Origin: Cryptomeria japonica
Lineage: Eukaryota; Streptophyta; Pinopsida; Cupressales; Cupressaceae
NCBI RefSeq assembly: GCF_030272615.1
Contig: NC_081408.1
Location: forward strand, 339,356,793-339,420,792
DNA length: 64,000 nt
Direction: 5' to 3'
The notes beneath the pieces were generated by a model that saw nothing but the letters and a program-made list of their open reading frames with translations, had not been told where the DNA came from and did no database searches. The translations under genes and the position numbers were made by a program. The first letter of the stretch is position 1, and every line of letters begins with the position of its first letter. Positions 22,695-36,157 of the stretch are shown piece by piece.

Positions 22695-25600
22695 GCATGC
22701 ACTTAAGCGATTTCGCTGCTAGGGTGTGGCTCGCAATGATCGGGCGAGTTGGAAAGAAAAAAGAAGGCATTTCTACCATAAACCTGACCACCCCAACACG
22801 TACGAGCTGACGGTTTGGTGCCGCAACGAGTGGATTGAAAGATGGGGCATTGTGCAACTTTTCATTGAACTCATCTGACACTTTTTGTGGCAACTGAGAA
22901 AGTGTTGCCACAAGCAACTGGATCTGAGTCTACCGAAACTGAGAGAGGATTTTTAGAGTGCCATAACACGACCCCGTAGGAGCAGATGACTCATTCTTAT
23001 GATTAATGGGCGCTGAGAAACGTGATGCCGAATATTGACAAATTTGAGCAACTTGAGCACTTAGGCGTTTTCGCTGCCAGGGTGTGGCCTGCAACAATTG
23101 GGTGAGTTGGAGAGAAAAAAGAAGGCATTCCTAGCGTAAACCTAGCCACCCCGACACGTACGAGCTGATGGTTCGGTGTCGTGATGAGCGGATTGAAAGA
23201 TGGGGCATAGTGCAACTTTTCATTGAACTCATCTGACGTTTTTGTCGCAACCGAGAAAGCGTCGCCACGAGCAACTGGATTTGAGTCTACCGAAACCAAG
23301 AGAGGATTATTTAGAGTGCCATAAAATGACCCTGTAGGATCAGACGACTCATTCTTATGATGAACGATCATAGAGAAACGTGATGCCAAATATTGACAAC
23401 TTTGAGCAACTTGAGCACTTAGGCGATTTCGCTGCTAGGGTGTGGCCCGCAACGATCGGGTGAGTTAGAGAGCAAAAAGAAGGAATTCCTAGCATAAACC
23501 CGACCACCCTAACGCGTACAAGTTGACAATTTGGTGTCGCGAGCAGATTGAAAGATGGGGCATTGTGCAACTTTTCATTGAACTCATCTGACGCTTTTTG
23601 TTGCAACCCAGAAAGTGTCGCCACGAGCAACTAGATCTGAGTCTACTGAAACCGAGAGAGGCTTTTTTAGAGTGTCATAAAATGACCCCATAGGAGTAGA
23701 TGAATTTTTCTTATGATTAATGGGCATCGAGAAACGTGATGCCAAATATTGATAACTTTGAGCAACTTGAGCACTTAGGCGATTTCGTTGCCAAGGTGTG
23801 GCCCGCAATGATAGGGTGAGTTGGAGAGAAAAAAGAAGGCATTCCTAGCATAAACTTAGACACCCCAATGCGTAAGAGCTGACGGTTTGGTGCCACGATA
23901 GGCGGATTGAAAGATGGGGCATTGTGTAACTTTTCACTGAATTCATCTGACGCTTTTTGTCGCAATCGAGAAAGCGTCGCCACGAGCAACTAGATCAAAG
24001 TCTACCGAAATCGAGAGGATTTTTTAGAGTGCCATAACATGACCCCTTAGGATCAGATGGCTCGTTCTTATGATTAATGGGCACCAAGAAATGCGATGCC
24101 GAATATTGATAACTTTGAGCAACTTGAGCACTTAAGCGATTTCACTGCCAGGGTGTGGCCCGCAACAATCGAGCGAGTTGGAGAGAAAAAAGAAGGCATT
24201 CCTAGCGTAAACCCAGGAACCCTGATGTGTATGAGCTGATGGTTTGGTGCCATGACGAGTGGATTGAAAGATGGGGCATTGTGCAACTTTTCATTGAACT
24301 CATCTAACGCTTTTTGTCGCAACCGAGAAAGCGTCACCATGAGCAACTAGATCTGAGTCTACCGAAACCGAGAGAGGATTTTTTAGAGTGCCATAACATG
24401 ACCCCACATAATTAGATGGCTCATTCTTATGATTAACGAGCACCAAGAAATGCGATGCCGAATATTGACAACTTTGAGCAACTTGAGCACTTAGGCGATT
24501 TTGCTGCCAAGGTGTGGCCCGCAACGATCAGACGAGTTAGAGAGAAAAAAGAAGGCATTCCTAGTGTAAACCCAACCACCCAACGCGTACGAGCTGACAG
24601 TTTGGTGCCGTGACGAGCGGATTGAAAGATGGGGCATTGTGCAACTTTTCATTGAACTCATCTGATGCTTTTTGTCGCAACCGAGAAAGCATCGCCACGA
24701 GCAACTGGATCCGAGTCTACCAAAACCAAGAGAGTATTTTTTAGAGTGTCATAACATGACCCCGTAGGATCAGACGGGTTGTTCTTATGATTAACGGGCG
24801 CTGAGAAACGCGGTGCCCGAATATTGACAGCTTTGAGCAACTTGAGCACTTAGGAGATTTCGCTGCCAGGGTGTGGCCCGCAATGATCGGGCGAGTTGGA
24901 GAGCAAAAAGAAGGCATTCCTAGTGTAAACCTGGCCACCCCGATGCATACGAGTTGACGGTTTGGTGCTGTGACAAGCGGATTGAAAGATGGGGCATTGT
25001 GCAACTTTTCATTGAACTCATTTGACGTTTTTTGTCGCAACCGAGAAAGTGTCGCCACGAGCAACTGGGTCCGAGTCTACCAAAACCGAGAGAGGATTTT
25101 TTAGAGTGCCATAACATGACCCCATAGGATCAGATGAATCATTCTTATGATTAACAGGCATCAAGAAACATGATGCTGAGTATTGACAACTTTGAGCAAC
25201 TTGAGCACTTAGGCTATTTCATTGCCAGGGTGTGGCCCGCAATGATCGAGCGAGTTGGGGAGCAAAGAGAAGGCATTCCTAGCTTGATGTGTATGAGCTG
25301 ATAGTTTGGTGTCGCGATGAGCGGATTGAAAGATGAGGCATTGTGCAACTTTTCATTGAACTCATCTGACACTTTTTGTCGCAACCGAGAAAGTGTCGCC
25401 ACGAGCAACTAGATCTGAGTCTACTGAAACTGAGAGAGGATTTTTTAGAGTGCCATAACATGACCCCATAGTATCAGATGACTCGTTCTTATGATTAACA
25501 GGCACCGAGAAACGTGATGTCGAATATTGACAACTTTGAGCAACTTGAGCACTTAGGCGATTTCGCTGCTAGGGTGTGGCCCGCAACGATCGGGCGAGCT

Positions 25601-27345
25601 GGAGAGCAAAAAGAAGGAATTCCTAGCATAAACTTGACCACCCTAACGCATAAAAGTTGACAGTTCGGTGCCGCGACGAGTGGATTGAAAGATGGGGCCA
25701 TGTGCAACTTTTCATTGAACTCATTTGACGCTTTTTGTCGCAATCGAGAAAGTGTGGCCATGAGCAACCAGATTTGAGTCTACCAAAACCGAGAGAGGAT
25801 ATTTTAGAGTGCCATAACATGACCCCATAGGATCAGATGACTCATTTTTATGATTAACGAGCACCAAGAAACGCGATGCCGAATATTGACAACTTTGAGC
25901 AACTTGAGCACTTAGGCAATTTCGCTGCTGGGGTGTGGCCCACAATGATCGGGCGAGTTGGAGAGAAAAAATAAGGCATTCCTAGTGTAGACACCTAAAA
26001 TTGTCCAGTCTAATTAAATAAATATTTTATTTATTTAATTATCTAAGCTTAATTCTTCTATTAATTAAATAAATCTTTATTTATTTAATTAATTCATTTA
26101 TCCTCTTCTAGCCTTATTTCTCATTTAAATAAATACATTTATTTATTTAAATTATCCTTTTCCTAAATTAAATAAATATCTTATTTATTTAATTGATCTC
26201 ACTCCTTCTATTAATTAAATAAATCTTTATTTATTTAATTAATTCATTAACCTTTTCTACCCATGACACATGCCATTCATCTCTTAATTCATACACTACC
26301 TACCCTTTCATTATTTTATTATTTTCTTTACCTACCCTCTAATCATAGCCGACCTCCTTTTACACCTCTCAATCTTATCCCTCCATTTCATATAGTGTCT
26401 TCTATATAAGGAGATGCTTCCTTCATTATCAAACCCTAACTACCCGACTACTTGACTACACTACGCTTTTCATATGCGATCCTACTTGCAACCACATTTC
26501 GTTCTTTGTTGAGCTCTTGTGCACATAAAATTTGAGAGCAAATATATCAAACAAGATCAATGGAGATAGGAAGAATGGAGATTCAAACCCTATTGGACAT
26601 GTGATGGTATAATCTTTGTGATTTCATTTGATTTGCATTGTCTTAGGTAATCTTCATATGTTATGGTGGATCTTTGTTGTTGTTAGGCTAGGGTTTTGTG
26701 GTTGAATTCATTTAGTCTTTCAATATTGTTATTATTGTTATCCATTTTCACCATATACACCTAGCATAAAAATGGCCACCACGACACGTACGAGCTTACG
26801 GTTTGGTGTCGCGACAAGCGGATTGAAAGATGGGGCATTGTGCAATTTTTCATTGAACTCATTTGACGCTTTTTGTCGCAACCGAGAAAGTGTCACCACA
26901 AGCAACTGGATCTGAGTCTACCAAAAATGAGAGAGGATTTTTTAGAGTGCCATAACACGACCCCGCAGGATTAGATGAATCATTCTTATGATTAAAGGGC
27001 ACCGAGAAACGCGATGCCAAATATTGACAACTTTGAGCAACTTGAGCACTTAAGTGATTTCGCTGCTAGGGTGTGGCCTGCAACGATCAGGCGAGTTGGA
27101 GAGAAAAAAAAAGGAATTACTAGCGTAAAATCGGCCACCCCGACACGTATGAGCTGACGGTTTGGTGTCGCGATGAGTGGATTGAAAGATGGGGCATTGT
27201 GCAACTTTTCATTGAACCCATCTGACGCTTTTTGTCGCAACCAAGAAAGTGTCGCCGCGAGCAATTGGATCCCAGTCTACCTAAACCCAGAGAGGATTTT
27301 TTAGAGTGCCATAACACGATCCCGTAGGATCAGATGAATCATTCT
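22695..27345. repeat. array of about 11 tandem 359-bp units
   Basis: The phrase GATGGGGCATTGTGCAAC (or a close variant) recurs near 22840, 23200, 23555, 23915, 24270, 24630, 24990, 25340, 25690, 26830 and 27190, giving a period of about 359 bp. The long gap is the solo LTR at 25986-26759. Each unit keeps open frames of 60-128 codons on the minus strand, but since 359 is not a multiple of three the frame is lost between units and I do not annotate a protein. The units are richer in CpG than the surroundings. A worn partial unit may extend to about 27412. Confidence 0.93.
25986..26759 (+). mobile_element. solo LTR (774 bp) inside the 359-bp array
   Basis: Starts TGTAGACACC, ends CATATACA, and is flanked by CCTAG on both sides (25981-25985, 26760-26764). 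The repeat unit continues on the far side. A TATA-like CTATATAAGG lies at 26402. The first 260 bp contain about five AT-rich palindromes of the type TTAAATAAATA...TTTATTTAA. The start resembles that of the Ty3-type LTR at 58211. The orientation is inferred from the TATA-like motif. Confidence 0.82.
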
Positions 27346-27634
27346 TACATGTCACTAACATCGATAAAAACGATGTTGAATTTTGACAATTTTTCACACT
27401 TTGAGTGATTGACAACAAATGATCAATTTTTACATCTTTTACCATATTAGCCTAAAACTTCACGAAATGATCCCATGTGATCTCTAATGGTCCAAAATGA
27501 CATTATTTATATAAAATCACACAAAACAAGACAAAAACACAATTTTTTATATTACAATGCCTCGAGTAGTAAAAAATACAAGTCATGTACATATATCCAA
27601 ATAAGATTGATATTATAATTTTTTACATTTACAT

Positions 27635-30600
27635 TTAATCCAATGAACCATCTAGATCTGCTTTACTCTTTATCGTGTCTAGTATGGCCTCATGGCCAGA
27701 CTCACGAACCTTCCATAGGTTCTTGTTTAGTGGTCTACCCCCATATCTGATCAAATCAACATTTGAAGCTACAACAAGGTTAGAATAATGAAGAATCTTC
27801 CTATGTGTCTCAAAGTCCTCGAACAACCACAAGTTAGACTTCTTCACTGGGTACCTTCTAAGCCATGTACCAGTAACAACTACTGATCCTGTGGGGTACT
27901 CAATATTTTCTCCATCTACCACAGGGCCATCCAATTTCTTTTTTGCATCCACACAACGACATAGGTAATAATTTGTTCCTTCTTCATTGTCTTCAGCTGC
28001 AATAACTGCATAAACATGCCCTGCAATGATAAAGTGAGAAGAATTTAGCAAACAACTAAGGTAAAATATTAAAGTACCAAAAATTGCATGTGGATACTTT
28101 ACCTAGTTGGACTAAATTTGACACATGGTCAAAGTCAACTGATGCTTCCATCTGTGTTAGTTGTAGTGCACTTAGAGGTCGATATGTCTCAAGTGGGATT
28201 AGAGGCCTCATACACCATTCGTCCACCCACTCCTTTGACTCACACTCATTGTAGGCACCATATCTACATGAAGAACAATAACATGCCATCCATCGCATAT
28301 TGATACTCCATGAACCCGCATTAGAGGTTTTGAAAGAGTGTAGCTCACTCAATCCTGTCAATGTACAACAATCTTCTAATTTTGCAATGTTAGTATCATC
28401 TACCAACCAAAAAAATATGTGAATTGAAGACTTACCTTGATTACCTGGACCGGTTGTAGCATTGCACCACTGAACAATTGATTTTGCATTTTTCAAGTTT
28501 GCATTCCCTTTGTACTTTAACTCTTCTTGTGCTAAAGCTCTTTTAATACATGCTCCTGCACCATCATGCTCCCCTTTTCCATGCCCAGCCTCAGAGAAAT
28601 TCCACATATGTTGAATATCAATCAACTTATGCATCCTACTCAACCAATAAAACATCTGAGAGTTCTTAAATTGTGATGCACAATTATCTGACCATATGAT
28701 ATGGTGACAGAATGATATGCCTCGACTAGCCAAATCATTGTAGAATATTTGAAAACAACCTTGCACAAACTCTATAGAGTGTAAGCGATCATCACTGATG
28801 TAAAAATGATACTCCCTCAATATCTTCCTATCCTCTTCCATACAATCATGTGCATGAATGAATGCTATATGCACAAATATAGCAACTTGTGTGGAGTTGT
28901 AATATTCTGATTGCACCTCATTCTACTGTTGTAGTGTATAGTTCTCTGCAAAGTCAACAATTGAAATGATTGTATGAAGTGGAAATGTGTCCTTGCATAA
29001 CTTAAATTGTCAGTCCAACCAATGAGCTCGATGGTTATGCCTTGCATACTCATACACTATATTCTCATGAAAGATGCCCATAAACCGATACACTGGAATC
29101 TTCTCACTAACCAATTCACACCTTTTTTCTTCTTTTCCATCTTTTAGCATGTAGGCCATTGTCTTATATTTTCTAAATTCTACTAATTCATTATCAATTT
29201 CTTGTCCAATATCCATACGTTGACAAATTTGTAAATGTCTCAATCCACCACAATCAACACATGTGTCATCCAAGCAACACTTATTGTAATATACTTGACC
29301 ATCTACTCTTTCACATAAGATGCTAGATATGAATTCCCTTGAAGATGTCGGTCGACCATTTATGTTGCATTCCTGCAAATCTATACATATGTGTTGATAA
29401 ACATCATAATGGTTAGAAAATTCAATATGTACTCTGCAACAACAAGTTGTGTGTGTGTAATTTATTTTGACATAAAAAGGCTTTACCATTTCAAAGAATC
29501 TTTGACTAATTTTAATTTGAGGATAAATACGTTGAAACTTGGCAAAAAATTGTGTTTGAGTCATATCCAAAAAATGTTTCAGATGTGGATCACAGATTTT
29601 ACTACCAACCCTCTTTCTTAAAATATATCTTTGATTTGGAGAGACCCTTGTGTTATTCTTCCAAAATTATTCAATTAGGTATCTCAAGGCTTCAACAATT
29701 GCTTTATCTTTCTGTGGTAATCTACCAGAAAATGCCCATAACTCATTGTTATATGGATCCTCTACTCTTTGTCATCTTCCCATAGCTCTCATTAGAGTTT
29801 GTCTACTTATCTTCAATTGTTTACTTGTCTTTCTAAGGAAGCGAGCTTTCTTAGTTTGAGTGCTTACAATTGTTGATGTAATGACACGTCGTGTGGTATT
29901 ACTATCTTTTGTGCGTGAGTTAGAACCAACAGTATCATATGCATTCATCAGATTCTTCACAATAGATTTGTTGCTTGATTCAATCGATGTTCTTAGCCCA
30001 AGAATCTTCATTATGGGTCTAAATTTCAGATTTCTCATCATTTCAACAAATAGTTGACATCTTCCTGTCTCATTTAAAGGCTCAATTTTTTTTTTCCATA
30101 TTCGGTTAGCATGTCTTTGACAAGTACACTTCGAAATCTTGTCAACCATTGGTTTCAAAACATTAGCATCAATATCAATCAAATAATTAGGATTTCTATA
30201 CAAAACTCTAGGAGGTGTTCTCAAACTTTGAGTTACCTCAAGATTACGAATGTCAACAACATTAGGGATAGGTGGCATACCTTCAACCAGAGATGAAAAT
30301 GATGACATACCTTGAAATTAAGGTGTACAAGATGATGTAGCTCCAATACTTGATGTCAGTCATGAAGTACTTGCAACGTCAAATGTCATAGAGGGAGTGC
30401 ATTCAATATCAGATGTTGTAGACACCAACGGTGTGCCTTTAACTTGAGATGTAAGAGATGGGGTGCCTTCAACTTGAATTGTGGTAGACATGCTCTCAAC
30501 CTCGGGATTCAATTGTCTCATTGCACAAAGGTTTTGCATCCATTGCCTTTGTGTGGCCAATTTTGTCTTTCTCTTAGATTGGATGGATATTTCATGTTCC

Positions 30601-30733
30601 TCTTCAATTGGCACCTCTTCTTCTATGGTATTCAATTTCCTTTCTTCACGAAGTTGCTTCATTCCTTCTCTTTTTTTGCATTCTTAGCTTCACGCTCTTC
30701 CAGTGTTACAATTTTTGGTCATTTTTGCGACAT
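27635..30733 (-). pseudogene. transposase-like gene of the DNA transposon
   Basis: One minus-strand frame runs from about 30662 to 28103 and continues after an intron (28021-28102, GT...AG) into 28020-27635; the split codon fits exactly. In order: a basic N-terminal region; VSPNQRYILRKRVG and HFLDMTQTQFF (about 29530-29660); KPFYVK and TCCCRVHIEF; a Cys-rich part (CVDCGG); then VDFAENY (Asp at 28953-28955), SEYYNS, WSDNCASQFKN (Asp at 28686-28688) and GHGKGEHDG (Glu 28569-28571). The spacing of about 89 and 39 residues suits an RNase H-fold DDE transposase. From memory, similar VDFxENY/SDxxxxQFKN/HGKG proteins occur unnamed in many eukaryotes. In-frame stops at 29772, 29667, 29010 and 28923, and a broken N-terminus, show decay. 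It is convergent with the accessory gene. Confidence 0.65.
28021..28102 (-). other. intron in transposase-like gene
   Basis: Minus strand: donor CTAG then GTAAAGT, acceptor ATCATTGCAG. The 82-bp length is small but within the plant range. The preceding exon ends one base into a codon, and the next exon supplies the remaining two bases of a Gly codon, so the frame is kept. Confidence 0.75.
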
Positions 30734-31609
30734 GATGATGATTTTTACATGTACATAATAAAGTGAATTCATAAAGAGATTTCAAGAGGCGTAAGGGGCA
30801 GTCCTAATGGATCTATGGCTGTCCTAATTATGTTAGGATAGTCCTAATGCATCTATGACTATCCTAATTATACATATGTTAAAATGGATATATGAAATTG
30901 AAATTATTTCATGTATTCCTTTTTTAAATTATTTCATAAGATCTTAAAAAGAATGTATGAAATTGCAAATTTTGTTTTAAACCACTAAACAAATAATTTT
31001 CTTATGCAACTTCCTTCAAATGCATTGTTAAATCTAATGTAAATCTAATAGGACTATAATCAATTTTGACTCACACTTTTATTCTAACCTTTAAACAAAA
31101 TAACACATAATAAGTATTTGAATTCTAAAACGAAGAAAATATTACCTCAATTATTCAAATTTGATAAATAAAAAAACTATATTCTTCCTCTTTGACATTG
31201 CCAAATGAAAAAAAAGGTGGTGGAGAGCTGATGGAATGTATAAAATAACCTTGCATAAAATGTCAACACCATGCAAAAAGCATTTTTTTGTCTGATCATG
31301 CACATAAAGAAGACAAAATGAGAGAATGTGGGCTTGGATCACAAGTCAAGGGTCCCATATAACCATTTTTTAGTGCAGCTCATTTGGCTAGCGCCAAATG
31401 ACTTCCATTGAAATTTTTAACCTTTGATAAATTTCTACTCTATACCCTATAATATATACTCTATACCCTATAGTTTGATAGCCACAACCATAAAAATTAA
31501 ACCATTTCAAACCTATAACAAATACCCTAGATCGTATGACCAAATATGCTAAATCCTCGACCCTATACAATAACCATAGACCCTATAACCCAATATGCTA
31601 AACCATATG
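30734..31609. other. AT-rich region upstream of the transposase-like gene
   Basis: Probable 5' flank of the minus-strand gene. It holds a short direct repeat with GTCCTAATG and ATCTATG (about 30793-30870), a 20-bp palindrome CATTTGGCTAGCGCCAAATG (31381-31400) that matches the right-end palindromes, and a run of degenerate CCCTATA-like words (31430-31600) leading into the minisatellite. No gene is seen on the plus strand. Confidence 0.55.
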
Positions 31610-34600
31610 AGGTTGTTATGGGTTGTATGGTGTCCTAAGGGGTCATATGGTGTCCTATGGGTCATAGGACACCATATAACCCCATAAGTGTCGTTAGGGA
31701 TCATATTGTGTCTTAACGGGTCATATGGTGTGTTATGACCCCTTAAGACACCTAATGACCGCTTAGGACACCATACGACCCATAATGAAACCATATGGTG
31801 TCCTAAGGGGTCATATAGTGTCCTAAGGGGTCATAGGACACCATATGACCCCTTAGGACACAGTGTGAACCCTAACGACACGTAAGGGGTTATATGGTGT
31901 CCTAAGGGGTCATAGGACACTATATGACCCGTTAGGATACCATATGACCCCTTAGAACACCATATGACCCATAACGACACTATATGGTGTTCTAAGGGGT
32001 CACATGGTGTCCTAAGGGGTCATATTGTGTCCTATGACCCCTTAGGACACCATATCACCCCTTAGGACATAATATGGGATCGTTATGGGTTGTGTATGGT
32101 GTCGTAAGGGGTCATATGGTGTTCTATGACCCCTTAGGACATAATGTGGTGTCGTTATGGGTCGTATAGTGTCCTAAGGGGTCATATGGTGTCCTATGGG
32201 GTCATAGGACACCATATGACTCCTTAGGTGTCGTTAGGGATCATATTATGTCTTAACGGGTCATATGGTTTGTTATGACCCCTTAAGACACCTAATGACC
32301 TCTTAGGACACATATGACCCATAATGACACCATATGGTATCCTAAGGGGTCATATAGTGTCCTAAGGGGTCATAGGACACCATATGACCCCTTAGGACAC
32401 AATGTGAACCCTAACGACACATAAGGGGTTATATGGTGTCCTAAGGGGTCATAGGACACTATATGACCCCTTAGGACACCATATGACCCATAACGACACT
32501 ATATGGTGTTCTAAGGGGTCACATGGTGTCCTAAGGGGTCATCTGGTGTCCTATGACCCCTTAGGACACAATATGGCATCGTTGTGGGTCATATGATGTC
32601 CTAAGGGGTCATATGTGTCCTATGGGGTCATAGGACACCATATGACCCCTTAGGTGTCGTTAGGGATCATATTATGTCTTAACAGGTCATATGGTGTGTT
32701 ATGACCCCTTAAGATACAATATGACCCCTTAGGACACCTAATGTTGTGATTATGGGTTATATGGTGTCCTAAGGGGTCATATGGTGTCCTAAGGGATCAT
32801 AAGACACCTAATGACCACTTAGGACAACATACGACCCATAATGACACCATATGGTGTCTTAAGGGGTCATAGGACACCATATGACCCCTTAGGACACAAT
32901 GTGAACCCTCACGACATGTAAGGGGTTATATGGTATCCTAAGGGGTCATAGGACATTATATTACCCGTTAGGACACCATATGACCCATAAAGACACTATA
33001 TGGTGTTCTAAGGGGTCACATGGTGTCCTAAGGGCTCATATTGTGTCCCATGACCCCTTAGGACACAATATGGTGTGGTTATGGGTTGTATGGTGTTGTA
33101 AGGGGTCATATGGTTTCCTATGACCCCTTAGGACACCATATAACCCCTTAGGACACAATATGGTGTCGTTATGGGTCATATGGTGTCCTATAGGGTCATA
33201 GGACACCATACGACCCCTTAGGTGTCGTTATGGATCATATTGTGTCTTAACGAGTCATATGGTGTGTTATGACCCCTTAAGACACCATATGACCCCTTAG
33301 GACACCATACGACCCATAAGGACACCATATGGTGTCCTAAGGGGTCATAGGACACCATATGACCCCTTAGGACATAATGTGAACCCTAACAACATGTAAG
33401 GGTTTATATGGTATCCTAAGGGGTCATAGGACACTATATGACTCGTTAGGATACCATATGACCCCTTAGGACACCATATGACCCATAATGACACTATATG
33501 GTGTTATAAGGGGTCACATGGTGTCTTAAGGGGTCATATTGTGTCCTATGATCCCTTAGGACATAATATGGTGTCGTTATGGGTTGTATGGTGTCGTAAG
33601 GGGTCATATGGTGTCCTGTGACCCCTTAGGACACCATATGACCCCTTAGGACACAATATGGTGTCGCTATGGGTCATATGGTGTCTTAACGGGTCATATG
33701 GTGTGTTATGACCCCTTAAGACACCATATGACCCCTTAGGACACCATATGACCTGTAATGACACCATATGGTGTCCTAAGGGGTCATATAGTGTCCTAAG
33801 GGTTCATAGGACACTATATGATCCCTTAGGACACAATATGAACACTAAAGACATCTAAGGGGTTATATGGTGTCCTAAGGAGTCATAGGACACTATATGA
33901 TCCATTAGGACACCATATGACCCCTTAGGACACCATATGACCCATAACGACACTATATGGTGTTCTAAGGGGTCACATGGTGTCCTAAGGGGTCACATGG
34001 TGTCCTAAGGGGTCATATGGTGTCCTATGACCCCTTAGGACACCATATGACCTCTTCGGACACAATATGGGGTTGTTAAGGGTCATAGTGTCGTCAGGGG
34101 TCATATTGTGTCCTATGACCCCTTAGGACACCATATGAACCCTTAGAACACAATATGGTTTTGTTATGGGTTGTATGGTGTCCTGAGGGGTCATATGGTG
34201 TCTTATGAACCCTTAGGACACCATATGACCCCTTAGGTGTCGTTAGGGATCATATTGTGTCTTAACGTGTCATATGGTGTGTTATGACCCCTTAAGACAC
34301 AATATGACCCCTTAAGACACCTTATGTTGTCATTATGGGTCATATGGTGTCCTAAGGGGTTATATGGTGTCTTATGGGATCATAAGACACCTAATGACCA
34401 CTTAGGACACCATACGACCCATATTGACACCAAATGGTGTCCTAAGGGGTCATATAGTGTCCTAAGGGGTCATAGGACACCATATGACCCCTTAGGACAC
34501 AATGTGAACCCTAACGACATGTAAGGGGTTATATGGTATCCTAAAGGGTCATATGACACTATATGACCCGTTAAGACACCATATGACCCCTTAGGACACC

Positions 34601-36157
34601 ATATGACCCACAATGACACTATATGGTGTTCTAAAGGGTCACATGGTGTCCTAATGGGTCATCTGGTATCCTATAACCCCTTAGGAAACCATATGACCCC
34701 TTAGGACATAATATGGGATTGTTAAGGGTCATAGTATTGTCAGGGGTCATATTGTGTCCTATGACCCCTTAGGATACCATATGACCCCTTAGGACACAAT
34801 ATGGTTTTGTTATGAGTTGTATGGTGTCCTATGAACCCTTAGGACACCATATGACCCCTTAGGTGTCGTTAGGGATCATATTGTATCTTAACGGGTCATA
34901 TGGTGTGTTATGACCCCTTAAGACACAATATGACCCCTTAGGACACCTTATATTGTCATTATGGGTCATATGGTGCCCTAAGGGGTCATATGGTGTCCTA
35001 TGGGATCATAAGACACCTAATGACTGCTTAGGACACCATACGACCCATAATGACACCATATGGTGTCCTAAGGGGTCATATAGTGTCCTAAGGGGTCATA
35101 GGACACCATATGACCCCTTAAGACACAATGTGAGCCCTAACAAAACGTAAGGGGTTATATGGTATCCTAAGGGGTCATAGGAGACTATATTACCCTTTAG
35201 GATACCATATGACCGCTTAGGACACCATATGACCCATAACGACACTATATGGTGTTCTAAGGGGTCACATGGTGTCCTAAGACCCATTAGGACACCATAT
35301 GACCCCTTAGGACACCATATGACCCCTTAGGACACAATATGGCATCGTTATGGGTCCTAAGGAGTCATATGGTATCCTAAGTGGTCATAGGTGTTGTATG
35401 GTGTCCTAAGGGGTCATATGGTGTCCTATGACCCCATAGGACACCATATGACCCCTTAGGACACCATACGACACCTATGACCACTTAGGACACCATATGA
35501 CTCCTTAAGACACAATATGGTGTCATATGGTGTCCTAAGGGGTCATATGGTGTCCTATGGGGTCATAGGACACCATATGACCCCTTAAGTGTTGTCAGGG
35601 ATCATATTGTGTCTTAACATATCATATCTTGTGTTATGACCCCTTAAGACACCATATGACCCCTTAGGACACCTTATGTTGTCATTATGGGTCATATGGT
35701 GTCCTAAGGGGTCATATGGTGTCCTAAGAGATCATCGCACACCATAAGACCATACTGACTCCATATGGTGTACTAGGGGGTCATATGGTGTCCCAAGGGG
35801 TCATATGACACCATATGGTGTACTAAGGGGTCATATGGTGTCCTAAGGGGTCATAGGACACCATATAACCACTTAGGACACAATATGACCCCTAATGACA
35901 CCTAAGGGATCATATGGTGTCCTATGACCCATTAAGACACCATATGGTGTCGTTATGGGTTGTATGGTGTCCTAAGGGGTCATATGGTGTCCTATGACCA
36001 CTTAAGACAACATATGGTGTCGTTATGGGTCCTATGGTAACCAAAGAGGTCATATGGTGTCCTATGACCCCTTAGGACACCATATGACCCCTTAGGTGTT
36101 GTTAGGGGTCATATTGTGTCCTAAGGGGTCATATGGTGTCCTATGACCCCTTAGGAC
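31610..36157. repeat. 20-bp minisatellite with bodies in both orientations
   Basis: About 4.5 kb built from the palindromic hinge CATATG plus a 14-bp body, either GTGTCCTAAGGGGT or its complement ACCCCTTAGGACAC. Forward and reverse runs alternate, often joined through half bodies (GGGGTCATAGGACACC). A higher-order pattern is visible: a block with CCTAATGACC, CATACGACCCATAATGACAC and GTGAACCCTAACGACA recurs near 31751, 32290, 32811, 34391 and 35017. Open frames across it (repeats of GVLRGHRTPYDPL) are by-products of the 20-bp period and are not called as genes. Many stretches could form hairpins. Confidence 0.95.

Noticed and set aside
22690-27317. Many 60-128 codon minus-strand frames in the 359-bp array as a gene family
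   Set aside because: The period is not a multiple of three, frames overlap in two registers, and there is no promoter, splice or start context common to units.
31549-35287. Open frames translating to repeats of GVLRGHRTPYDPL within the minisatellite
   Set aside because: They follow from the 20-bp period and its inverted copies, occur on both strands, and break irregularly. They are not evidence of a protein.
22695-36157. CRISPR-like array
   Set aside because: Units are contiguous without unique spacers, and the surroundings are those of a plant genome.
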